A stretch of DNA of 64,000 bases from Bombyx mori (Eukaryota > Arthropoda > Insecta > Lepidoptera > Bombycidae). Under the pieces are notes generated by a model. It had not been told where the DNA came from and ran no database searches. It was given only the letters and a program-made list of their open reading frames with translations. Of this stretch, positions 57,101 through 64,000 are shown in pieces. Position 1 is the first letter of the stretch. Each line of letters starts with the position of its first letter. The stretch spans positions 8,930,501 through 8,994,500 of the forward strand of contig NC_085128.1 in NCBI RefSeq assembly GCF_030269925.1, in the 5' to 3' direction. The position numbers were made by a program, and so were the translations under genes.

Positions 57101-60100
57101 TATAATTTTCTATTCTAATGTTTATTACAAATAAAGTTTCGTAAATTATTAATAAGAGTCAAAGTAACTGCGACCCGCCAAAAAAAATTAAAATTTGAAT
57201 TGGACCATTGATTAAAAACGTTGCTCACCCTTGTTATAATGTAATGTTTACTGTTATTTGTTTCTGTTTGCAGAAAAATGACGAAGAATGCGATGTATTA
57301 TCAACAAAACATAAATTAAAAAAGAGTCAATGTACAATGAAAACCCTGAAAACGTGGTACCATTCAAAATATACAAATGAATCTACTAATAAGAAGAAAA
57401 AATCAATTTCGACAAAGACATTAGTAATAGTAATACCTGATTTTGAAAGCTTTAATTGTCACTTGTTACAAGATTTTGTAATGATAATAAGGTAAAAGTA
57501 TTTTTACTAACTTCATATATATCAAATTCATGTAATGGAAACTAAAAATTGAAATCAATATTTAAATCTACATCATTACTCACAGTAGTAGATTATTATG
57601 ATAGTAGTATAGTATAGTAATAGTTATAGATACAATTAAATTAAGAGTTCGATCGCATGTATAGTGGCGTCAGTCACTTAATTTCATAAGAAATATAGTA
57701 AGATTAGTAAGCTATCTGCTGTAAAATAAGAAAAATATATAATTACAATAGTAGAAATATGTCAAAAAAAGTATTACAATTTCTACTGGTAATAAATATA
57801 GTTTTAAATGAATGTCTAATATAGTATAATATAAAATAGTTACTCAATTTATTTCAGTTCGTACATATCTTCCTTGCCCATAGTGCTTGTTTTTGGGGTG
57901 GCAACATCTGTTTCGGCATTGCACAAGTCTTTCCCATATGAGGTGTCATCGAAACTTTTAATAAAAGTTTTTCATTCACATTCGTCTGCGGTTTATATGA
58001 ATCAGGTTAGTTTGTTGCTTCTCTTCTTTCTTTAGATAATAATCTAAGAAGGAACTGGAACATATTTTTTTGGCAGTGTTAACTAATAAACATGGGTGGA
58101 TAGTTATAGAAATTTTAGACGTTATAGAAGGAACAGATGTTAAGCATTGCCTGCTTGCTTGTTTTGAAATGAAAAGTGCAAGCGATGATACACATTCAGC
58201 TTTTAAAATAGAAAATAATACTCAAATGGATTCTCGGACCCGATTTTAATATAAATTGAACAGGCGTGATCAGTTTTTTATTTGAATGTTAACCATGTTA
58301 TTTGTTTAGCTGGAAATTATTTTTACTTTGCCATAAATGTCTAAAGGTTAATCTAATGAATAAAAATATTTTTTTTCATTACACGCAGCTAATGGAACAT
58401 TGTGAGGTATTTGATTTACGTGGGATATAAAGGTGGCTTTGTCTATGTATATTGGCACCTATCAATGTTCTGGCTTGGACAAAATCTCCCAACTGGAATA
58501 AGAAACGGAACATCTCAATCTTGCCAGACTATAATTCGCCACCTGTTATCCGTTGATGGTACTACGTCACGAATCTTTATTGAAGTATCGAAAGATCTTA
58601 TGATTTTTATGTACTTCAAAAACGGAGTATAATGTTTATATTCGAATATTCACAGAATACAAAAATGTTATTTGTCAAAATTTCTAGTGCTGGTCACGAC
58701 GAAAGATCACTGTGAATTTAACTCCATTTATATATTTATATTAAAAATATTGATCACTTGTACGACTGAGTATCACTTGGGAACGGTTCGACCAATTAGG
58801 TTGAATTAATTTTGTTTGTATTCGCAATGTAACGCAATTAGTGTGAGGTGAGCGTTGAAAGAAAATATATATAGGACTATCGATAGACACAGCGGAAGAG
58901 CATAAGACATCAATAGTGATTTAAAAAAAAATTATTTACGCACGCTTAGTTTTCTGTTTCACACGAGAAAGTAACAATGACGTCAGTCTCCGATTTGAAA
59001 CGTTAATGTAGTTCCCACAGGACAAATCCAGTTTTGTACAATTATGTATGTAAAAAAATGTATTTATCGAATTGTATTGTTTCAAAGTACTTACTTTTAA
59101 TTGTTAATTATTATACATTACTTATTATACAATGGGTGCATATATTATAATAAATAAAATCAGCTAACCCCAAGAAAAGTGTTGACGAAATCCGTTCAGC
59201 TGTTTCGGAGATTAGTTGAAAAAAAGAATTGGTTCTTGTTAACAATACCGCATAGAAGATATATTCAAAGGCATTTAGTAAAAAGCTGTTATTTTTTTAA
59301 ATAAAAAAGGATATGTACTTCAATGTTATATACGTACATATTTTTATTGTTTTGAGGTCTGCCTGTGCATATTTCGTTTTTAATTTGTATTATGTTTCTG
59401 AAGTCCGGGACCGTCGAGTATCGAACGTTTGATTGTGTATTGAAATAAGTGAAACATAGTGTAATTTATTATATATTTAATAACGTTTCAGGTGCTAGAA
59501 GATATATTTTTAACGCACACAGTTCCATTTCATTTGTCCGGGAAAGCGTTCGAATTGCTCACAGACGTTTTTCTTTTCTACGATTTTTCTGTCAAAGGAT
59601 TGGTGCAAAGCATTAAGGTAAAATTAAATCTTTATATATACATACCTAGTCAGGTCATAAGTATTGTCACACAGTAAAAACTTTTCTTTTAGAATGCTGG
59701 CCACAAAAAAGTTTATTGAATTCGAATTTCGAATTGTTCATGAAAATAAAAATAGTATACATTTAGAATTTTACTCATTTTTAAATATGGAGTGGACGCT
59801 TAAAGAAGACCGTGTTGCAGTTATTGCGTTGCATCGTTGCAGTTACGCGCCAATTCAAATTTTTAACATACTGAAAAATTTGAATATAACCAAAAGATTC
59901 GTTTATCGTACCATCAAACGATACAATGAAGACTCTAGTGTAGATGACAGGTCAAGAAGTGGTCGCCCTCGGTCTGTTAGGATTCCAGCAGTGATAAAAG
60001 CTGTGAAGGCGCGAATTCAAAGAAATCCCAAACGTAAGCAGAAACTGTTAGCCCTTCAGATGGGGTTAAGCAGAACCACGGTGAAAAGGGTGTTAAATGA

Positions 60101-62743
60101 AGACATAGGGCTTCGGGCATATCGAAGAAAAACAGGACATCGTTTGAATGCTCGTCTAATGGACCTGAGACTGAAGAGATGCCGCGCTTTGTTGAAGCGG
60201 TACGCGGGAAAAAAATATCGGGAAATTCTTTTTTCGGATGAAAAAATTTTTACCGTAGAAGAGAGCTACAACAAAAAAAATTATAAGGTGTACCGCACAC
60301 AGTAATGAAGAAGCGAGCAACCGTATTCCGCGTGTCCAACGAGGTCATTTTCCATCCTCGCTCATGGTATGGTTGGGAGTTTCTTATTGGGGTGTAACAA
60401 AGGTACATTTTTGTAAGAAAGGTGTAAAAACGAATGCAGTTGTGTATCAAAATACAGTCCTGACGAACCTTGTGGTACCTGTTTCTCATACCATGTTCAA
60501 TAACAGGCACTGGGTATTCCAACAAGATTCGGCGCCAGTTCATAGAGCGAAGAGCACACAAGACTGGCTGGCGGCGCGTGAAATCGACTTCATCCGGCAC
60601 GAAGACTGGCCCTCCTCCAGTCCAGATTTGAGTCCGTTAGATTACAAGATATGGCAACACTTGGAGGAAAAGGCGTGCTCAAAGCCTCATCCCAATTTGG
60701 AGTCACTCAAGACATCCTTGATTAAGGCAGCCGCCGATATTGACATGGACCTCGTTCGTGCTGCGATAGACGACTGGCCGCGCAGATTGAAGGCCTGTAT
60801 TCAAAATCACGGAGGTCATTTTGAATAAACTTTAGTGTCATAAGAATCTATGTTTTATTAAGTTCATTTTGGTATATGAATGGTTACATAATGAATAAAC
60901 TTGTTTCAATTATCTTACATTAAACATGTGACAGAATTTATGACCTGACTATGTATATCCTTCTAAACGGCTGGACCGATTTGAATGGTTTTTTTTGTAT
61001 GCGTTAGGGTGGCACCCTGGATGGGTTAGATTCACAATTAAGCCCGGCAGATGGCGCTGCCGGTATCTAGGTTATTTATCTTTCCTAGAAATAATTTATA
61101 TGGAAAAACAACGGTTGCCGGGCCAGCTTGTATATTTATAAAATTTGAAGTCGGTGTTGCTTAAAATATAAGACACCCGGCGAATTCGTATCGAACTTTG
61201 AAACTATGTCGGTTGTCAAATTCCATTGGCAGGTATCAATTACCCTAAGGAAATACGTACTTAACTTTATGCTCACACATGGCTTGTGCGGTGAAGGTAT
61301 GACTTCGTGTTATAATAATAAAAATTAAACATGCAAAAAATATAATTTGCGCAACTACTATATAATTGAGACATAAACCTCAAGTCTCAAGGGCGACTTC
61401 TATGTTGTTATGTCAATGGCTCTAATGACCCGTAACTACGTTCGTCCCCGTTCTATGGAATAAAGAAATAATTAGGCCGTCTGGTGTAGTGGTAAGTGAC
61501 ATGGTCACTACACAAGGGGGTCGCGGGTTCGAATCCCGCCAAGGGAAGATATTTGTATGATAAATATAAAATGTCTTTTCCACGGTTATGGATGTATATT
61601 ATATATATGTATAATAAAAATCTTACATTTATTTCCCGTTATCTGGTATTATTTATTATTATTTATAGAATCCGTGTTGCAAACTTGTAAAAATGTCTTA
61701 TAGAGAAAGAAAAATGTTGCTCCTATTTTTCTCATTTAAATCATGAGATGAAGACATTTCATTCTTCAAATCTTAACTAGAACAGCTATAATGACCTTTA
61801 ATCATGTTTTTTATAATTATATAATATGTAATATAACGCAAAAGTTGTTACTGTAAATAGGCTGAAGACCTCGCAATACCTGGGGTTATAGGAGCTTATA
61901 GACATCATGTTGAAGTTGCTACTGATCTAGGTTTATTGGTATTGTGAGTCCGACAGGGTGGTGATCACCAACTGCTCTATTTCTACCACTAAGTAATCTT
62001 GCATTCCGATTAGAGGGATGGAACATTTGTCAATACGATCGAGACTTTAACATAATATCCTTCTTAACTTACCCATATTTATACTCTATATCTATACTAA
62101 TATATAAATCTACAGTGGTTTTTACGGATGTTCCGTTATAACTACTGAACCATGCATCCGATTGACTTGAAACTTGGTATCCATGTAGAAAATTCATGTA
62201 CTTAATGGATAGGCTGATATTTATATGAGTGTTGGACTCCCTACATCAGTTGCGGGGGCGTTAATGATGAGAATTTTTGTGGGGGTGAGAAATAATAATG
62301 TTAATTTTAAATGCCCAGCGAAGCGGACGGGTACAGTTAGTCTGCCCATACGCGTAATAAAAAAGAACAATTTCAAAAAAATATTGTTACAATTTGAAAA
62401 TTTCAAAACTTTTTTTTGTTTTTTACAGTATTGTATGATGGATCATTTTTATGGTGACAACACAAAGGTCCTCTGTTGTAAGCGTGAAGACCTTGAAGAA
62501 GCCATTCTGAATCTAAGTCCGAATGATCTTGAAAGTATCAGACAACTAAAATCGTTCCGACCTTACCTCGAGAAACAAGACTGCCGAACGAAAATAAGTC
62601 TTTTTGAAGACGATCAGTATTTCAGGGACGCTCTGTACAAGGAGCTGATGAAATTGCACGATTATTTGTATAGTTTTTATTTGTGCGTGAAATTGTTGTC
62701 GACGCTGATCAAGGACATACCGAACAATTTGCTAGGTAAAACG
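54151..62743 (+). CDS. ORC3: Origin recognition complex subunit 3, 5' part (8 exons, continues past window)
   Basis: Subunit of the nuclear origin recognition complex that marks replication origins and loads the MCM helicase. Exons are 54151-54177, 54271-54417, 55061-55239, 55657-55759, 57274-57491, 57858-58005, 59492-59617 and 62429-62743. All have GT-AG borders, and they join in one frame of 1263 nt (421 residues). The sequence follows animal ORC3 in order. Exon 3 has IPSATLLTGVSQPDH, where family members read IPTAALVLGVNVTDH. Exon 6 has FPYEVSSKLL after IVLVFGVATS. Exon 7 has LFYDFSVKGLVQSIK. Exon 8 has YGDNTKVLCCKREDLEEA and LKSFRPYLEKQ. Family members are usually about 600-720 residues, so the C-terminal third lies beyond position 64000. 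No convincing ninth exon was seen in 62744-64000. Intron 7 has taken in a mariner element and several SINEs. Confidence 0.93.
54271..54417 (+). CDS. ORC3: ORC3 coding exon 2
   Basis: 49 codons, acceptor CAAATTACAG, donor GTAAGT. It reads GVFLFPNGFQNS, then a lysine-rich stretch, then CKLFQEECWYLTYRKNW, which corresponds to the N-terminal ORC3 region with an aromatic W-x(n)-W pattern. Confidence 0.85.
55061..55239 (+). CDS. ORC3: ORC3 coding exon 3
   Basis: Acceptor TCTTTTAAAG, donor GTAAGT at 55240. It encodes ELNQRSYSVLLNDIVNYIKQ and EGIIPSATLLTGVSQPDH, one of the best conserved ORC3 segments. It ends with two bases of a split Lys codon. Confidence 0.92.
55657..55759 (+). CDS. ORC3: ORC3 coding exon 4
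   Basis: Acceptor TTCTTACAG, reading KDEISPHVAIVNSQDSLSLK and IVENMVWQLIGNDL, then a strong donor GTAAGT at 55760. Read-through past this donor stays open to about 55930, but that stretch does not resemble ORC3 and is taken as intron. Confidence 0.85.
56165..56520. repeat. family D LINE 3'-end fragments, opposite orientations
   Basis: 56165-56280 is a reversed copy (CGCCTGTAGGCGCAAAAGCA, GTGATTACCGTCATTCATAG). 56380-56520 is a forward copy (CAGCTTTGGAATGAAATTG, TATGACATGCTCTTCTTCGA). Both are diverged. In ORC3 intron 4. Confidence 0.45.
56574..56981. repeat. imperfect inverted-repeat element in ORC3 intron 4
   Basis: TTTTTCTCCTACC-x3-GCCGAAAGTTCG at the left and its near-complement CGAACTTTCGGCCTGGTAGG at the right, with a G+C-rich run (GGGGGCTCCGCCCCCC) before the right end. 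A clear target duplication was not found. Possibly a MITE. Confidence 0.45.
57274..57491 (+). CDS. ORC3: ORC3 coding exon 5
   Basis: Acceptor TTTCTGTTTGCAG. The exon begins KNDEECDVLSTKHKLKKSQC and includes the Lys-rich loop NKKKKSIS. It then reads KTLVIVIPDFESFNCHLLQD, matching the ORC3 strand 'VVVILKDMESF..KVLQDF'. Donor GTAAAA. Confidence 0.92.
57858..58005 (+). CDS. ORC3: ORC3 coding exon 6
   Basis: Acceptor TTTATTTCAG, donor GTTAGT. It encodes SSYISSLPIVLVFGVATSVS and KSFPYEVSSKLLIKVF, the AAA+-like core strand and following helix of ORC3. It joins exon 5 through a split Ser codon and ends in phase 0. Confidence 0.92.
59492..59617 (+). CDS. ORC3: ORC3 coding exon 7
   Basis: Acceptor AACGTTTCAG, donor GTAAAA. 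42 codons, VLEDIFLTHTVPFHLSGKAF followed by ELLTDVFLFYDFSVKGLVQ, which is close to ORC3 of other animals. The donor begins the intron that holds the second mariner copy. Confidence 0.94.
59649..60949 (+). mobile_element. second mariner copy, in ORC3 intron 7
   Basis: 1301 bp between TA duplications (59647-59648 and 60950-60951), with the same inverted repeats as the copy at 27956-29255 and in sense orientation relative to ORC3. It is one base longer than the first copy because of an extra C in the transposase gene. Confidence 0.93.
59787..60828 (+). pseudogene. mariner transposase broken by a one-base insertion
   Basis: The frame begins MEWTLKEDRV as in the first copy and is colinear with it. 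An extra C in GTGTACCGCACAC (about 60293) shifts the frame and produces a TAA at 60303. The original frame resumes as MVWLGVSYWG through FQQDSAPVHRAK and SPDLSPLDYK to a normal stop at 60826-60828. The three catalytic Asp residues are all encoded, but the first is separated from the other two by the frameshift, so no complete transposase is made. The single lesion indicates recent insertion. Confidence 0.9.
61148..61455 (+). repeat. strongly diverged Bm1 SINE in ORC3 intron 7
   Basis: Starts GAAGTCGGTGTTGCTTAAAA, with AAATACGTACTTAAC, GGTGAAGGTATGAC and AAAATATAATTTGCG in Bm1 order. Confidence 0.65.
61472..61690 (+). repeat. tRNA-derived SINE (not Bm1)
   Basis: The head has a perfect A box (TGGTGTAGTGG) and a perfect B box with its stem (GCGGGTTCGAATCCCGC). 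The would-be acceptor stem does not pair, and an AT-rich body follows (ATGTCTTTTCCACGG...). This marks a SINE head, not a working tRNA gene. Similar tRNA-like SINEs are common in Lepidoptera. Confidence 0.7.
62091..62340 (+). mobile_element. Helitron-like non-autonomous element before ORC3 exon 8
   Basis: Starts TCTATACTAATATATAAATC and ends GCGGACGGGTACAGTTAGT. Its end lies 88 bp upstream of the exon 8 start and adds an open frame that is not part of ORC3. Confidence 0.55.
62429..62743 (+). CDS. ORC3: ORC3 coding exon 8
   Basis: Acceptor TTGTTTTTTACAG, donor GTATGT at 62744. 105 codons, including HFYGDNTKVLCCKREDLEEA, LESIRQLKSFRPYLEKQ and LYSFYLCVKLLSTLIKD. A longer open frame begins at 62225, but its first part is read-through of a Helitron-like repeat and the intron. 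An earlier GTAAAA (62735) is a weaker donor. Confidence 0.93.
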
Positions 62744-63699
62744 GTATGTGCATTTCTGAAAATCATAGTAATATTTTACTTTCCTGTGGTTTGTTGTTGT
62801 TTGCTAGCAACATTTAGTTGCATTAGATGCGCATATAAACACTCTTACACTGACACAGTAATTCTCATCTATTGCCCTGTGGCATTCTTCTGTTTCGTCA
62901 AATTTTAGTGCGTCCCCAAAATAACTATCGTAAACTATTGTACACTATAAGTAAGTAAGCGACTTTTAAAGTTATGTCTTGTGTTCCCTCATCTTTTGTA
63001 ATTGTTAAAAGTTGCCGCGAAAAAAAATGTTTTTATTAGTTGTTGTAAATAGTTACCGTTGCTCATGGACATCAGCAATATCAGTGGCACAGCCAAGTCG
63101 CTATCTACCAAGCTTGAGAATCACTGCTCTAATATATAGTTACGCACTGGGGTTCGAGAAAAATAAAAATTCCACCAAAGTACAACTTAAAACTGTATTT
63201 AAAACTTAGAACAGTCACAGAACACTTTACAAGTCGTAATTTACTTCTTCCGCTTCGCTTCGGGTGATCCGTTCGCTGTTTCGCTTCGAGTAGTTCCGAT
63301 TGCTAACTGCCTCCGTGCCATCGCTGCAACGCTTTTGTAGTCGATACGACATCCCTAGAATTATCGAGAACAGTCTCGATAAGGCCAGATATGTATTTCC
63401 GCTATTTGATAATAGATGGCGTTGTACTTCTCGAACGTTCTCGATTTTACTAGTTCTTTTGATATTCGTTTCTGTTATTCGACGATACATGGCTTGCTCT
63501 TACAATATCAAATAAATTAGAATTTCGTTTCACATGGAAAACGAAATTTATTTTCCTTTCATCATAAACATACGCGCTAAAGCTCATCAGCCAATAGTTT
63601 ACGATATTCCCTATAAAAATTCAAGAAGTAATTTCTAATTAGTTGAATTAGATTATCAATTGGAAAAAATAGCCTTACACATAGTATTTTTAGATATAT
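62744..63699. other. ORC3 intron 8 or beyond; no exon recognised
   Basis: Begins with the ORC3 exon 8 donor. A short minus-strand LINE 3'-end fragment lies near 63047-63115. A small GC-richer patch at 63235-63490 gives short open frames on both strands with no family resemblance. No segment resembling the ORC3 C-terminal winged-helix region was found. Confidence 0.5.
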
Positions 63700-63704
63700 G
63701 TATA

Positions 63705-64000
63705 TACAGTCAAACCTGGATAAGTGAGAGTTCAAGGGAGCACAATCTCATTCTCGCTTATAGAGGTTTCTCACTAACCCGAGTTTCTCGCTAATGCTCC
63801 CTCTAAAATTCATTTCGCGATTTTCCGGATTCAAACGCAATAACTATTTTAAGTTTATCACTTAAAGACAGTACTTCAATTTTCCGTTTTGACATGATGC
63901 AGAATAGAATTTTCCTTCACAATTGATTAACGATAAACTGAGTAAGTCCGACAAACAGGACGCGTGTCCATTCGAAAATAATGCAACAAAATAACAACGT
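63705..64000 (+). mobile_element. pogo/Tigger-like element end, cut by window edge
   Basis: TACAGTCAAACCTGGATAAG begins with TA plus CAGT, the typical pogo-type inverted-repeat start. It is followed by an internal hairpin (ATAAGTGAGAGTTCAAGGGA against TCGCTTATAGAGGTTTCTCA and AATGCTCCCTCT). The second end was not seen before 64000. Confidence 0.4.

Larger units (their letters stand above)
55760..57273 (+). other. ORC3 intron 4
   Basis: About 1.5 kb. It holds fragments of a LINE 3' end in both orientations (56165-56280 minus and 56380-56520 plus) and an imperfect inverted-repeat element (56574-56981). The remainder is AT-rich sequence with no recognised feature. Confidence 0.6.
59618..62428 (+). 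other. ORC3 intron 7, mostly transposon-derived
   Basis: A 2.8-kb intron made up largely of insertions: a mariner element (59649-60949), a Helitron-like tail (about 60958-61130), a diverged Bm1 (61148-61455), a tRNA-derived SINE (61472-61690), Bm1-like scraps (61865-62040) and a Helitron-like element ending 88 bp before exon 8 (62091-62340). Confidence 0.8.

Noticed and set aside
58402..58632. 76-residue frame in ORC3 intron 6
   Set aside because: No splice signals that fit ORC3 phases and no ORC3 or other family resemblance.
61474..61546. tRNA gene candidate
   Set aside because: The A box, B box and T arm are good, but the acceptor stem does not pair and the sequence continues into a SINE body.
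62225..62428. N-terminal part of a 227-residue frame ending in ORC3 exon 8
   Set aside because: This part is a Helitron-like repeat and intron sequence. The ORC3 reading starts only after the TTTTTTACAG acceptor.

Overview
This is a stretch of lepidopteran nuclear genome, almost certainly the silkworm Bombyx mori or a very close relative. The genes are split by short GT-AG introns and the sequence is AT-rich. It is crowded with copies of the tRNA-like SINE Bm1, and it carries mariner elements of the DD37D 'mori' type. There are no bacterial-style operons, CRISPR arrays or bona fide rRNA/tRNA genes.

Two host genes can be read exon by exon, both on the + strand. The first is a complete Brachyury/brachyenteron-class T-box transcription factor. 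It has seven coding exons between 32221 and 40574, and its splice phases join into one 469-residue frame. The second is the 5' two-thirds of the origin recognition complex subunit 3 gene (ORC3). Eight coding exons lie between 54151 and 62743, giving 421 residues in frame, and the gene runs off the right edge.

Layout. Positions 1-27.9 kb are gene-poor and hold Bm1 copies, other SINE and LINE fragments, Helitron-like ends and a decayed pogo-type DNA transposon (7.7-9.2 kb). They also include an unusually repeat-poor block (17.7-19.8 kb) that could hold regulatory DNA for the T-box gene. At 28-32 kb there is a mariner element with an open transposase frame, followed by a cluster of Helitron-like and SINE copies reaching to 17 bp before the T-box start codon. 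At 32.2-42.1 kb lies the T-box gene; its exon 4 sits between two oppositely oriented Bm1 copies, and intron 5 carries a MITE. At 42.4-53.4 kb is a transposon-rich intergenic zone: a Bm1 broken by two other repeats, a long inverted repeat, a 5'-truncated LINE with visible target-site duplications, and two more Bm1 copies. At 53.6-64 kb is ORC3, with a perfect E2F-like site about 490 bp before the ATG and a second, frame-shifted mariner inside intron 7.

The two host genes have unrelated jobs (hindgut/posterior patterning versus replication licensing) and are simply neighbours. No wholly new biological system was recognised. The most interesting signals are the inverted Bm1 pair around T-box exon 4, the palindrome-packed MITE in intron 5, the E2F site before ORC3 and the paired mariner copies. 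All functional statements come from reading the sequence and from family knowledge; no database search was run.
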